A DNA stretch of 64,000 nt from Microbispora corallina (GCF_016863035.1 NZ_BOOC01000030.1:119585-183584), one strand, 5' to 3'; shown: positions 52,105 through 61,774, counted from the stretch's first letter. A program made the numbers and translations. The notes: a model not told the origin generated them from the letters alone.

Positions 52105-53318
52105 CCGCGTACCAAGGGCGTCCGCGGCTCGCGCCCGCCCGCATGGCCCCGCGTGACGTGGCCCGGCTCGCCGCGGCCGGTCTGCGCGCCCGGCCGGCCC
52201 GGGCGCTGCTGTCGGCGCTCGGCATCGCGATCGGCATCGCCGCGATGGTCGCCGTGGTCGGCATCTCGTCGTCCTCACGGGAGGAGCTGAACCGTCAGCT
52301 GGCCGCGCTCGGCACCAACCTGCTCACCGTCGCCCCCGGGCAGACGGCCGAGGGCCAGGACGCCGAACTGCCCGTGGAGGCCGAGGCGATGATCGCGCGG
52401 ATCGGCCCGGTCACCGCGGTCTCGGCGACCGGGACGATCGGCCGGGCCGCCGTGTACCGCTCGGACAGGATTCCCCGGGTGGAGACGAACGGGCTGTCCG
52501 TGCTGGCCGTCCGCACGAACCTGCCGCGGACCGTCGGCGCGACCCTGCGGGGCGGCGCCTGGCTCAACGGCGCCACGGAACGGTACCCGGCGGCGGTGCT
52601 CGGCGCCGCCGCGGCGGAGCGGCTCGGCGTCGGACGGGCGAGCCCGCAGGCGGTGATCCTGGTCGGCGGCGAGCGGTTCACGGTCGTCGGTGTGCTCGAC
52701 CCGGTCGCGCTCGTGCCCGGGCTGGACACGTCCGTCCTGGTCGGCTGGGAGATCGCCACAGACCTGTTCCGCTTCGACGGGCGGGCCACGACCGTGTACA
52801 CCCGGGCACGGGACGACCAGGTCGAGGCCGTGAGCGCCGTCCTGGCCGCCACCGCCGACCCGGAGGCGCCCGGCGACGTCACCGTGTCGCGGCCCTCGGA
52901 GGCCCTGGCCGCGCGCCGGGCGGCCGACGCCGCCCTGAACGGGCTGCTCCTCGGCCTGGGCGCGGTGGCGCTGCTGGTCGGCGGGGTCGGGGTGGCCAAC
53001 ACCATGGTCGTCTCCGTGCTGGAGCGCCGGGCCGAGGTCGGCCTGCGCCGTTCCCTCGGCGCGACCCGGGGGCAGATCCGGGTGCAGTTCCTCTCGGAGT
53101 CGCTGCTGCTGTCGGTGCTCGGCGGGACCGGCGGCGTCCTGCTGGGCATCGCGGTCACGGCGGCGTACGCCGCCTCCCGGAGCTGGCCGGCCGTCGTGCC
53201 GCTCTGGGCGACGGCGGGCGCGCTCGCCGCCACCACGCTCATCGGCGGCGTCGCCGGGCTCTACCCCGCGATCCGGGCCGCCCGCCTGTCCCCCACCGAA
53301 GCACTGGCCGCCCCCTGA
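52101..53318 (+). CDS. FtsX/MacB-type ABC permease
   Basis: A 405-residue permease: TM1 after [20 protein letters not shown], large extracytoplasmic MacB-PCD domain ([20 protein letters not shown]), then three TM segments in the FtsX domain ([60 protein letters not shown]). Last gene of the operon; the whole unit probably responds to envelope stress via the divergent two-component system. Confidence 0.95.
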
Positions 53319-53346
53319 CCCCGGAGCGGGCAGGCCCGGGACGCCG

Positions 53347-53859
53347 GTGAGGATGCGCCCTGGGCGTGCCCGGCCCCGGCTCGCGATGGGGCATTCGCTG
53401 GGCGGCTCGGTGCTCGCCGCCGCCGTGTCCAGGCTGCGGCCGGAGCGCGCGGTCTACGTGGATACGCCGTTCGGCCCCGCACGCGACCGTCTCGACGCCG
53501 ACGCCTTCGCGGCCGAACTCGAGGAGGCCAGAGCGGCCAGGACGGCGGAGCACCTGCGGCGGGAACGGCCGTGGTGGAGCGAGCAGGACATCGCGGTCGA
53601 GGTGGAGGCCGCCACCCTGTTCGACATCGCCACGACGGTGAGCCTGCACTCCCGGCGCGTCGGCGGGCCGGACAACACCCCTCCCCTTGTGGCGCCCTCG
53701 CTCCTGGTCCGCGCCGACCCCAGCCGGTACGTCTCGCAGGAGGCCGCGGAGGGGCTGCGCGCCCGCGGGTTCGCGGTCCGCTCGGTCGCGGGCGCCGGGC
53801 ACAGCGTCTGGTACGGCCGGCACGAGGATTTCCTGGCGGCCCTGGACGGCTGGCTGTGA
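53347..53859 (+). pseudogene. α/β-hydrolase, N-terminal half missing
   Basis: 170 codons starting just before the nucleophile elbow (LAMGHSLGGSVLAAAV) and ending with the catalytic-His strand VAGAGHSVWYGRHEDFLAAL. The first four strands and the oxyanion-hole loop are absent. Because the frame is otherwise intact, it may be translated but should be inactive. Confidence 0.6.
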
Positions 53860-53963
53860 AGGCGAAAGCGCCCGCGCGGACGTAGCGTGGCGGTAGGGAC
53901 CTCTCGAACGGCGCGTGCGGCGCGGTCACCGTGTGGCTCAGGTTCTGACCCCATGCGAAGGAA

Positions 53964-53987
53964 CCCCCGGCCTCGGGCGGCCGGGGG
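53964..53987. terminator. GC hairpin terminator
   Basis: CCCCCGGCC (53964-53972) with GGCCGGGGG (53979-53987), loop 53973-53978. It lies between convergent genes (hydrolase remnant and MerR). Confidence 0.65.
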
Positions 53988-54002
53988 CTCCGCGCCGGGA
54001 GC

Positions 54003-54821
54003 TCAGCGGTCGCGTGAGACGGCCTCCTGCAGTTCGGTGACCCAGGTGGCGGGGTCGCCGTGGCCGTACACGTGGTACACCTCCCGGGCGAGGCCGATGC
54101 TGCGGTAGCCGTTGTCCTCGATCCACTGGGCGAGCCGCTGCCCGGTGGCGTCCACGTCGTCCATGGAGCCGTGGTGGACGATGGTGGCCGCCTCCTCGAT
54201 CTCGGGCAGGTCGACGATCTCGAAGTCGTAGACCGCCCCCGGCTCCGCGTTCACCGGCGCCCCGGCGTGGACCAGCACGCCCTCGGGGACCTGTTCGTAG
54301 TAGGCGACGGCCGGGCCCGTGACGGCGAGACCGGCCTGGTGGAGCCGCATGAACAGCTCGTCGTACAGCGGCTGGATCACCGGTCCGATCTTGTCGGGCT
54401 CGTAGCTCTCCGCGACGCCGCTGAGCTCGGCGAGGCGGACCGGGGGAACACTCTTGATCACGATGTCCACGGGCATGACGCCCTCCGTTTCGATCATGCG
54501 GAGCCTCGCCTCCACCCTGGCCAGGCGCGCCGTGTCCTCCGCCATCCGCGCCTCCAGCTCCGCCCGGCGCAGCCGCAGCATGCCGTGCAGCTCCTCCGGG
54601 CCGACCTTCTCCTCCAGGATCGTGCCGATCTGCTGGAGGCTGAGGCCGAGGTCCTTGAGCGCGATCAGCCGGTTGAGCCGGGACAGCTGCCCCGCCTCGT
54701 AGTACCGGTAGCCGGTGACATGGTCGACCCTGGCGGGCCGGAGCAGTCCGAGCGCGTCGTAGTGCCGCAGCATCCGGACCGAAACCCGGCCGAGACGGGC
54801 GAAATCTCCAATGGTGAACAT
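54003..54821 (-). CDS. MerR-family regulator with GyrI-like effector domain
   Basis: A 272-residue BmrR-type regulator: MFTIGDFARLGRVSVRMLRH, YDALGLLRPARVDHVTGYRY (wing), coiled coil LRRAELEARMAEDTARLARV, and from about residue 120 a GyrI-like drug-binding domain (PPVRLAELSGVAESYEPDKI; AVYDFEIVDLPEIEEAATIV). Such proteins sense lipophilic cations. No drug pump adjoins it; the DUF2332 gene precedes it on the same strand. Confidence 0.92.
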   Translation of the reverse strand: MFTIGDFARLGRVSVRMLRHYDALGLLRPARVDHVTGYRYYEAGQLSRLNRLIALKDLGLSLQQIGTILEEKVGPEELHGMLRLRRAELEARMAEDTARLARVEARLRMIETEGVMPVDIVIKSVPPVRLAELSGVAESYEPDKIGPVIQPLYDELFMRLHQAGLAVTGPAVAYYEQVPEGVLVHAGAPVNAEPGAVYDFEIVDLPEIEEAATIVHHGSMDDVDATGQRLAQWIEDNGYRSIGLAREVYHVYGHGDPATWVTELQEAVSRDR

Positions 54822-54841
54822 GACGCCCCCGGTCTACGGCC

Positions 54842-55834
54842 TCACACGGTGTCAGGGTCAACCGTGTCACGAGAGCCGCGGTCGCGCCCGAACCAGACCA
54901 TCGCCTGGCCGTGGGACCGGGTCCAGGCGAGCGGCGTGCCGTCCAGCGCGAGCAGGTTGTGCAGGGCCCCGCCGGGCGGCGCCGGCACCGCGCCGTGACC
55001 CGGCACGTCGTACGGCAGCACGCCGGCGGCCTCGTTCGAGATCCAGTGACCGGGCAGGCCGCACACCACCTCGGTGAACGCCTCCCGCCGCGGCCGCGGC
55101 ACCTGGTAAAGCACGGACGTGTGGAACACCACCAGCGTCGCGCCGGCCGGCGCCCGCGCGGCCAGGGCCGGCAGGTCGTCGGCCAGGTCGCCGCGCACCA
55201 GCAGCGGCGGCTCGGCCGCGGCGACGGCGGCCGCGGCCCGCAGCCGGGCGCGCCGGTGCGTGTGCTCCGGCCAGATGAGGGCGTCGAGCCAGGCGACGTC
55301 CGCGGGATCGGTCACGTCGAGCGGGTTCAGGTCCAGCCCGGCCCGCCACACGACGGAGGGCAGGCGGCCCGGCGGCGTCAGCCCGGTGGCCGCGCACTCC
55401 AGGAGCGGCTCGCCGGAGCCGATGGCGTGGTCGCCGTACCGGTAGGCGTACCGGTCGGGGTAGAGGCACAGCCCGGCGGACGCGCCCACCTCCAGCAGCG
55501 CGAGCGGCTGCGGCAGCGTGGCCAGCACGGGCAGCAGGACGGCGCACCGCCCGGCCTCGTTCGTCTGCGTCGCCCGGGTGCGCATCTCGGCCTCGATCGC
55601 CGGCCAGTTCCCCACTACGTGGTCGTGGAACGCGGAAGGGTCGTCCACCGGGCCGCCGAGGAGCCGTACGACGCCGAACAGCAGGTTCGGCTGCCGCCGG
55701 GCCGCCGGCAGCCCGCCGAGCAGCGCGAGCACCTCCTCGTCGCGGGAGACCGCGCGCGCCAGCCGCTCGTACGCGGCCGACACCCCGTGCGCCTCCCGCG
55801 CGGCGAACTCGGCGTACTGCTCCGCGGTCTCCAT
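54842..55834 (-). CDS. DUF2332 family protein
   Basis: A 330-residue soluble protein with the DUF2332 landmarks: LARAVSRDEEVLALLGGLPA, LLEVGASAGLCLYPDRYAYR (resembling the SAM-binding GxGxG), LDLNPLDVTDPADVAWLDAL, VVFHTSVLYQVPRPRREAFT. A methyltransferase-like fold is suspected but the reaction is unknown. Ends 20 nt before the MerR gene, so the two may be co-transcribed. Confidence 0.88.
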   Translation of the reverse strand: METAEQYAEFAAREAHGVSAAYERLARAVSRDEEVLALLGGLPAARRQPNLLFGVVRLLGGPVDDPSAFHDHVVGNWPAIEAEMRTRATQTNEAGRCAVLLPVLATLPQPLALLEVGASAGLCLYPDRYAYRYGDHAIGSGEPLLECAATGLTPPGRLPSVVWRAGLDLNPLDVTDPADVAWLDALIWPEHTHRRARLRAAAAVAAAEPPLLVRGDLADDLPALAARAPAGATLVVFHTSVLYQVPRPRREAFTEVVCGLPGHWISNEAAGVLPYDVPGHGAVPAPPGGALHNLLALDGTPLAWTRSHGQAMVWFGRDRGSRDTVDPDTV

Positions 55835-55888
55835 GACTTTGATCGTCCCCCGGCGCGGGCGCCGGCGCCATCCGCCGCGGTCAGCCGC

Positions 55889-57853
55889 TCAGGAACGTCC
55901 CAGACGGCGGACGTCGATCAGCTCCCGTTCGGCCCGCGGGAACGGGCCGCGCCCTCCCCCGGGCGGCGCCGCCTCCGGGTGCCGCGCCTCCGGGTGCCGC
56001 GCCTCCGGGTGCCGTGCCTCCGGATGCCGCGCCTGCGACAGCCCGCCCGGCGCCGCGTCGCACCGATCGGCGCACTCGCGCTCCCACGCCTGGCGCCTGG
56101 CGAACGCCTTGACCAGCCCGAGGTACTGATAGGTCCCGTACGGCCCGGGCAGCACGAGGTGCGTGTCAGCCAGCGACTCCAGCAGCCGGTACGCCCGGGA
56201 TCGCGGGACGCCGAGCAGCGCCGCGACCGACTCCGCCGTCAGCTCGCCGTCGGACAGCGCGCCGAGCCGGAAGGCGGCGGCCTCCTGCGGGTCGAGCCGG
56301 CCCTGCGCCCGCAACAGGGGCTCCTCGATCGCCGGGCAGCCGCCGTAGTCGGCCGGAGCCCGGTACAGGTCGTCCTCGATGCGCAGGCGGAGCTCCTGCA
56401 GCGTCCAGTGCGGCCTGGCCTGCAGCAGGTCGGCGGCCACGCGTACGGCCACGGGGTGGTGCGAGCACAGGCCGACGAGGTCCAGGGCGTCCTGCCGCTC
56501 CCCGAGGACCCTCCCGTGCCCGGCCAGCCGGGCCAGCATCTCCAGCGCGTCGGCCGGGGACAGGACGTCGAGCCGCATCCAGCGGGCGGACAGGTCGTAC
56601 ATGTGCCGCCAGGTGGTGACGATCGCGGCCGACCCCGGCGCCGCCGGCAGCAGGTGGCGGATCTGGTCGGCGTCGCGGGCGTCGTCCAGCAGGATCAGCA
56701 CCCGCCGATCGGCCAGCACGGTCCGCCACAGCGCCGCCCGGTCCTCGACGCCGGCGGGCAGCCGCTCCTCCGGCAGGCCGAAGGAGCGGAGGAACGAGCC
56801 CAGCACGTCGCCGGGGCACGCCGGCCGGCCGCTGGACGTCCCGAGGTCCGCGTAGACCTGGCCGTCCGGGTAGCGGTCCCGCATCGCGTGCGCGGCCTGG
56901 ACGGCCAGCGCCGTCTTCCCCACGCCGCCGAGCCCGGTGATCGCCACGACGGGCGTCCACCCGCCGGGACGGAGGGCGTCCTGGATGGCGGCCAGCTCCG
57001 CCTCCCTGCCCACGAAGCCGGGCGGCACGGCCGGCAACTGGGCGGGCGGGCAGTCGGGGGTCTGGACCGGAAGCGTCCGAGGGGCCGGCGCGGCCAGCCC
57101 GGGGTCCGAGACCAGGATCCGCTGGTGCAGCTCGCGCAGGGCGGAGCCGGGGTCGATGCCGAGCTCCTCGGCGAGCAGCCGCCGCACCTCGTCGTACACC
57201 GCCAGCGCCTCCGCCTGCCGGCCGGACCGGTACAGGGCGATCATCTGCAGCTCGCGCAGCCGCTCGCGCATCGGCTCGGCGTCGACGGCCTCGGTCACCT
57301 CCTCGCACACCTCGGCGTGCCGGCCGAGCTCAAGGTCGAGCTCCAGCCGTTCCTCGAGGACCGCCACCCTGCGCTGGACCAAGCGGGTCCGCTCCTGGTC
57401 GACGTAGTCGCCGCGGATTCCGGCAAGGGGCGAGCCCCGCCACAGGCGCAGCGCCGACCGCAGCCGGTGAGCGGCCTCGGCGGTGTCCCCGTCGGCGCGC
57501 ACCGCCTGCGCCTCGCGCACCTGCGTCCGGAAGGAGTCCCAGTCCACCTGAATCACGTCGGGGGAGACGGCGTAGCCGCCGCCCGACGACCGGATCACCT
57601 GCTCGCCGTCCCCGGAGGAGGACATGACGCGGCGCAACCGGCAGATGTAGGTGCGCACGACGGCCCGGGCGCTCAGGGGCGGGCGCTCCCCCCACACCGC
57701 GTCCATGATCTCGTCGGACGACACCACCTCGCCCTCCCGCAGCAGCAGGAGGGCGAGCACGGCCCGCTGCTGGGGCGCGCCCAGGTCGAGCTCCACGTCG
57801 CCGCGCCACGCCTGGACGGGCCCGAGCAGGGCGGCCCGCAGTCCGGTGCTCAT
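55889..57853 (-). CDS. SARP/AfsR-like regulator (BTAD + NB-ARC)
   Basis: A 654-residue regulator. Winged helix (about 1-95: LGAPQQRAVLALLLLREGEV; LSARAVVRTYICRLRRVMSS), BTAD (about 95-245), NB-ARC ATPase (about 280-500: Walker A VAITGLGGVGKTALAVQAAH, Walker B RRVLILLDDARDADQIRHLL). The C-terminus carries four tandem ARHPE repeats and a Gly/Pro-rich linker, with no TPR domain of AfsR length. A 40-codon ORF overlaps its start by 4 nt. Confidence 0.92.
   Translation of the reverse strand: MSTGLRAALLGPVQAWRGDVELDLGAPQQRAVLALLLLREGEVVSSDEIMDAVWGERPPLSARAVVRTYICRLRRVMSSSGDGEQVIRSSGGGYAVSPDVIQVDWDSFRTQVREAQAVRADGDTAEAAHRLRSALRLWRGSPLAGIRGDYVDQERTRLVQRRVAVLEERLELDLELGRHAEVCEEVTEAVDAEPMRERLRELQMIALYRSGRQAEALAVYDEVRRLLAEELGIDPGSALRELHQRILVSDPGLAAPAPRTLPVQTPDCPPAQLPAVPPGFVGREAELAAIQDALRPGGWTPVVAITGLGGVGKTALAVQAAHAMRDRYPDGQVYADLGTSSGRPACPGDVLGSFLRSFGLPEERLPAGVEDRAALWRTVLADRRVLILLDDARDADQIRHLLPAAPGSAAIVTTWRHMYDLSARWMRLDVLSPADALEMLARLAGHGRVLGERQDALDLVGLCSHHPVAVRVAADLLQARPHWTLQELRLRIEDDLYRAPADYGGCPAIEEPLLRAQGRLDPQEAAAFRLGALSDGELTAESVAALLGVPRSRAYRLLESLADTHLVLPGPYGTYQYLGLVKAFARRQAWERECADRCDAAPGGLSQARHPEARHPEARHPEARHPEAAPPGGGRGPFPRAERELIDVRRLGRS
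55971..56030. repeat. four tandem 15-bp repeats inside the SARP gene
   Basis: GCCTCCGGGTGCCGC at 55971, 55986, 56001 and 56016 (copies 3 and 4 have one change each). They encode ARHPE x4 on the minus strand near the protein end. A slippage-prone minisatellite. Confidence 0.9.
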
Positions 57854-57972
57854 CGCCGGCCGTCCCCGGTCATGACCCCGGCGCCCGTTCGTGCACGCGC
57901 GGGAAGCCGCCGCTCGTCCCCGTAGGTCTGGACGTCGGGCACGGTGTCGTCGGCGGCTTCGATTCTGGACAA
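57850..57972 (-). CDS. short ORF overlapping the SARP start
   Basis: From TTG 57972: SRIEAADDTVPDVQTYGDER then a basic tail ending MTGDGRR. Its stop shares bases with the regulator ATG (ATGA). Third positions are overwhelmingly G or C, as in real genes here. No Cys, no signal peptide, no recognised family. It could be a coupling leader or a peptide precursor. Confidence 0.4.
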   Translation of the reverse strand: MSRIEAADDTVPDVQTYGDERRLPARARTGAGVMTGDGRR

Positions 57973-58233
57973 GTGATCACCATTCGGAACTGGAGTCGTC
58001 GCGAGCACGGCGGGCGGTCGCCATCATATGGATGTCGCGGCCCATCTATCGCACGGGGGCGGGCCGCCCCCGGCCCTCGTCTTTCTCCGCCCCGACCGCC
58101 GTCCGTCACCGTCCGGTCACACGGCGGAGGCGGCCGTCGCCGGAGCACGCTGCTCCCGCCACGGCCGCCTCACGGTCGCCGGCACCCTTGAGCCCGGCGT
58201 ACGTCACGGAGGCGCTGTCCCGCCTCCGGACCC
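57973..58233. other. intergenic region
   Basis: No gene recognised. It holds the upstream region of the short ORF/SARP unit and the region after the GlsB-type gene. It is G/C-rich with short local repeats. Confidence 0.35.
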
Positions 58234-58491
58234 TCAGGACCTGTTCTTCGAGCCCATCTTCGCCACGATCGACACGCACACGGCGGCGAGGACGACCTCC
58301 ACGATCAGCACCAGCAGGAGCTTGTCGGCGAAGCCGAGGAGGTAGGCGAGCCCGCTGCCGACGGCGGCGGCGACGATGCCGGCAAGAATGGTGGCGACCC
58401 AGCCGATGTCCTGACGCCCGGGGAGGACCAGCCGGCCGAGGCCGCCGACGATGAGACCGCTGATCAGAGCGCCGATAATGGCGGAAATCAT
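58234..58491 (-). CDS. GlsB/YeaQ/YmgE-type stress membrane protein
   Basis: An 85-residue protein with three TM segments and the family signature: IIGALISGLIVGGLGRLVLP, GRQDIGWVATILAGIVAAAV, GSGLAYLLG. AAAGGAGC lies 8 nt before ATG 58491. Linked to general stress in other bacteria. Confidence 0.92.
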   Translation of the reverse strand: MISAIIGALISGLIVGGLGRLVLPGRQDIGWVATILAGIVAAAVGSGLAYLLGFADKLLLVLIVEVVLAAVCVSIVAKMGSKNRS

Positions 58492-58575
58492 TTCATGCTC
58501 CTTTAAATAACTGTTCTTCAGCGCGCAATCGGGATGACCGACGGCGCGCCGTCGGCCCGGTGGTGAGGGGGCGTC

Positions 58576-59475
58576 CTACTTGGCGAGGTCGCCGCAGGTG
58601 AAACCGGCCCTGCGATCGGGGTCGAGCTGGATCTGGCTGAGGTTCGTCGTCTCCATGGGCCTGCGGAAGGTCTCGAGCTTGTCGCAGTCGTACAGCACGT
58701 ACGTGCCGTCGCTCTCGCCCAGCAGCATCATCCAGCGGCCGTCGTAGAGCGGCTTGTCGTTGTCGGCGCTCTTCAGAACCGTCCACTGGTCCTGGAAGCC
58801 CACGGCGCTCAGCAGGTCGCTGGCCTGCCCCGTGTCCTGGACGTCGACCGCACCCTCGACGAGCCCCAGGATGAGCAGGAAGCCCAGGCCGACCCCGGTC
58901 AGGCCGCCGACGAGCACCTTGATCCCGGCCCGGCCCACCGGCTTGCGGCGCAGCAGCCGGAACGGGACCAGGAAGGCGAGCACGCCCAGCCCGACCGCGA
59001 TGACCACCATGACGAACAGGTCGAGCTCGCCGAGGACGCGGAAGACGCCCCAGTAGGTCGCCCCGCACCACACCGCCGCCAGCGCGGCCGCGATCCAGGG
59101 ACGTCTCCTGATCGCCTGGAGGACCCGGCCCGCCGCGCCGCCGGTCATCCTGTCGATCAGCCAGCCCACGCCGACCACGACGCCGATCAGCGGGACGGCG
59201 GCCAGCAGGAGCAGCACCAGCGTGCTCATCATGCGGCCGAGCAGGACCGACTGGTCGACGCCCACCTGCTGGGGGTTGACCCCGAAGACGGCGTACATCT
59301 GCTCCACGCCGATGTAGAGCACCGCGTAGAGAGCCACCGCGACGGGCACCACGACGGACCCGATGCGTTCGAGCAGGCCCAGGACGCTGCCCCCGTTTTC
59401 CTGCTCCGCGGAGGTGTCGCTCTCCGGAATCACGGGAACATAATCATGTTCGGTAGAAATCGCATGAGTGGACAT
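58576..59475 (-). CDS. multi-pass membrane protein, uncharacterised
   Basis: A 299-residue protein with about five TM segments (LERIGSVVVPVAVALYAVLY; LVLLLLAAVPLIGVVVGVGW; FVMVVIAVGLGVLAFLVPFR; VLVGGLTGVGLGFLLILGLV) and a C-terminal extracytoplasmic domain with two Cys (YDCDKL, TCGDLAK). ATG 59475 is chosen over the frame to 59631, whose N-terminus is Pro/Arg-rich. No family recognised. Confidence 0.7.
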   Translation of the reverse strand: MSTHAISTEHDYVPVIPESDTSAEQENGGSVLGLLERIGSVVVPVAVALYAVLYIGVEQMYAVFGVNPQQVGVDQSVLLGRMMSTLVLLLLAAVPLIGVVVGVGWLIDRMTGGAAGRVLQAIRRRPWIAAALAAVWCGATYWGVFRVLGELDLFVMVVIAVGLGVLAFLVPFRLLRRKPVGRAGIKVLVGGLTGVGLGFLLILGLVEGAVDVQDTGQASDLLSAVGFQDQWTVLKSADNDKPLYDGRWMMLLGESDGTYVLYDCDKLETFRRPMETTNLSQIQLDPDRRAGFTCGDLAK

Positions 59476-59654
59476 GGCGCAGACGGTAGGGCCCGGCCGC
59501 ATGCGCGGCGTTGACGACGCGTATACGCGGTGGCCGGGCTCCTGCGGCCTGTCCGGCCCGCGAGACGCGAGGTCCGCGAACCGCGGCCGACGCGCAGCGC
59601 CGCCGACGGGCGGGGACGCGGCCGATGGCAACTGGCCGCGCCCCTCGCGCGCCC

Positions 59655-59705
59655 GCTTTCAGCCGGCCGCGCCCCGTCGCGCGACGCTTTCAGCCGGCCG
59701 CGCCC
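59655..59705. repeat. 20-bp direct repeat
   Basis: GCTTTCAGCCGGCCGCGCCC occurs at 59655-59674 and 59686-59705 with an 11-bp spacer, in the intergenic region between the membrane protein and hydrolase genes. Confidence 0.85.
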
Positions 59706-59724
59706 GCGCGCTGACGCGCCCTGC

Positions 59725-60615
59725 TCACTCGGCCGTCTCGGCGGCGAAGGCGGCCACGGCCGCGGCGAAGGCCTCCGGCTCCTCGATGTGGCCGAGGTGG
59801 CCGCTGCCCTCCAGGACGGTCAGCCGGGCTCCGGGAATGCCGTCGGCCAGCTCACCGGCCCAGCGCGGCCCGCAGATGACGTCGTGGCGGCCCACGACGA
59901 CCAGCGTCGGGACGGTGAACGAGCCCAGCGACGGCCGGTCGTCGATGAGATCCGGGACGAGGTCCTCGTCGAGGCCGGAGACGAACACGCCCCGCACGGA
60001 CGAGACGAGGGGGGCGAACTCCTCCTCGCGGTCCCAGTAGTCGGCGATGTAGGCCGGCAGTATCCCGCGGGCCGCCCGCGTGACCCCCTCGTCGTCCGCG
60101 AGCGAGCCGAGCGACTGCCACGTGTCCAGGACGCCCTGGAGCCCGGGCCTGCCGGCGTTCCGCAGCGCGAACGCCTCCATGGCGCGTGCCGCCTCGGCGA
60201 ACTGCTCCGGCCCGGTCACCGGCGCGCTGTCGTACAGGACGACTCCGGCGAGCCGCTCGGGACGCGTCAGGGCGTAGTGCTGCGCGACGAACCCGCCGTA
60301 CGAGTGACCGATGAGGTGCACGCGGAGCACGCCGAGATGTGCGATCAGGCCGTCGAGGGCGCGGGCGTACCGCTCCCGGGTGTACCCATGAGGGTGGGAC
60401 GGCAGGCGGCCGGACTCACCCGTCCCGATCGGCTCGACGTACACCGTGGTCAGGTGCTTCTCGACGGCGGGCATCCGCATGTACTCCCACGACAGCCCGG
60501 GGCCCCCCGAGTGGACCAGGCAGACGGGCCCGGACCCGGCGACGTGGTAACGCTGGGCGACGCCCTCGACGTCGACCGTGTGGGGGCCCGGCGCCAGCGG
60601 GTGCGCGGTGTCCAT
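59725..60615 (-). CDS. α/β-hydrolase (proline iminopeptidase-like)
   Basis: A 296-residue hydrolase: oxyanion loop CLVHSGGPGLSWEYMRM, nucleophile elbow HLIGHSYGGFVAQHYAL, acid VVVGRHDVICG and catalytic His LEGSGHLGHIEEPEAF. The HSGGPG motif recalls prolyl aminopeptidases. Downstream of, and on the same strand as, the ECF sigma gene, about 100 nt away. Confidence 0.92.
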   Translation of the reverse strand: MDTAHPLAPGPHTVDVEGVAQRYHVAGSGPVCLVHSGGPGLSWEYMRMPAVEKHLTTVYVEPIGTGESGRLPSHPHGYTRERYARALDGLIAHLGVLRVHLIGHSYGGFVAQHYALTRPERLAGVVLYDSAPVTGPEQFAEAARAMEAFALRNAGRPGLQGVLDTWQSLGSLADDEGVTRAARGILPAYIADYWDREEEFAPLVSSVRGVFVSGLDEDLVPDLIDDRPSLGSFTVPTLVVVGRHDVICGPRWAGELADGIPGARLTVLEGSGHLGHIEEPEAFAAAVAAFAAETAE

Positions 60616-60714
60616 GTCTTTTCCTCCCTTGTCGGCGGTTGCACCGGCAAGATGCGCCGCGAGGAGGAAAGTTCGATCCGGCCGCTGTGAGCCTCCTCAC
60701 ACGGGCCGGACCGC

Positions 60715-61629
60715 TCAGGCCGCCGGATGGAACAGCCGCAGCCGGCTGACCCGCCCCTGGTCGAGGGACATGACCCACACGACGGACGGCGGGCAGTGGT
60801 GGGGGTCGTCCGTGGGGTTGACCATGTCCATCTCCCAGATGGCGACGTCGCGCCCGGCCACCCCGTCGGCGAACCGCTGCCGGACCCCGGCCTCCAGGTC
60901 GCACTCCATGCCCCGGATCGCCAGGTCGCGCCCCCCGCGCTCACCCCGGCCGCCGATCAGCTCGGCCCGGGGCGACCAGCGCTCCTCGACGACCCGCGCG
61001 AAGGCGCCCCGCTCGGCGGCCGCCAGCGTCTCGATCGCCTCGCGGCGGCTGGCCGCGGTGCGCAGGGCGGCGTCGTCGTGGGCCAGCACCGCCGTCGCCC
61101 GCAGCGCCTCGGCCACCTTGGCCCGGGCCTGGCCCAGCCTGCTGCGCACGGTCCCGACCGGCACGTCGCACACCGCCGCGATCTGCTCGTACGACGTCAC
61201 CCCGCTGAAATGGCGCAGCATCAGGACCAGTCGCAGGGGCGGGGACAGCTGGTCGATCGCGTGCCACACCCAGTCGCGCAGCGCGTGGTCCTCGATTACC
61301 TGCTCGGGGGTCGGCCCGCCCGTCGCGGGCGCCTGCTCGGTCAGCGGCAGGTGGGGAAGGCCGCGCAGCCGCATGCGGCACTCGTTGCGGACCACCATCC
61401 GCAGCCACGCCCCCACGGCCGCCGGGTCCCGGACGTCCCCGATCCTCCTCAGGGCGACGAGCGCCGCGTCCTGCAGCGCGTCGTCCACGTCGGGCACCGC
61501 TCCGAGCAGGCTCAGCGCGACCGCCCGCATCCCGGCCTGATGGCGCTCCAGCAGCAGGCCGAGCGCGCCCGCCTCGCCCGCCTGCGCCCGCAGGGTCAGC
61601 TCCTCGTCTGACGGCGGATTCGATGACAT
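60715..61629 (-). CDS. ECF sigma factor with SnoaL-like C-terminus (SigJ-like)
   Basis: A 304-residue protein. Region 2 (LERHQAGMRAVALSLLGAVP, DVDDALQDAALVALRRIGDV, VVRNECRMRL), region 4 (LSPPLRLVLMLRHFSGVTSY, EQIAAVCDVPVGTVRSRLGQ), and from about residue 190 a SnoaL/NTF2-like domain (WEMDMVNPTDDPHHCPPSVV). The extra domain usually modulates sigma activity without a separate anti-sigma. ATG 61629 follows GGGG. Confidence 0.9.
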   Translation of the reverse strand: MSSNPPSDEELTLRAQAGEAGALGLLLERHQAGMRAVALSLLGAVPDVDDALQDAALVALRRIGDVRDPAAVGAWLRMVVRNECRMRLRGLPHLPLTEQAPATGGPTPEQVIEDHALRDWVWHAIDQLSPPLRLVLMLRHFSGVTSYEQIAAVCDVPVGTVRSRLGQARAKVAEALRATAVLAHDDAALRTAASRREAIETLAAAERGAFARVVEERWSPRAELIGGRGERGGRDLAIRGMECDLEAGVRQRFADGVAGRDVAIWEMDMVNPTDDPHHCPPSVVWVMSLDQGRVSRLRLFHPAA

Positions 61630-61774
61630 CCCCGTACGGCCCCCGTCTCTACCCGGCATCCGCGCGACCCACCGAGGCTAATGGCCCCGATCGGTGCCGC
61701 CAACTTAGATGTCACATATCATCGTTCTAGTAGCGTGCCTGTGCGCCGAGCGTACGGAGAGGGACGGGTGGGGC

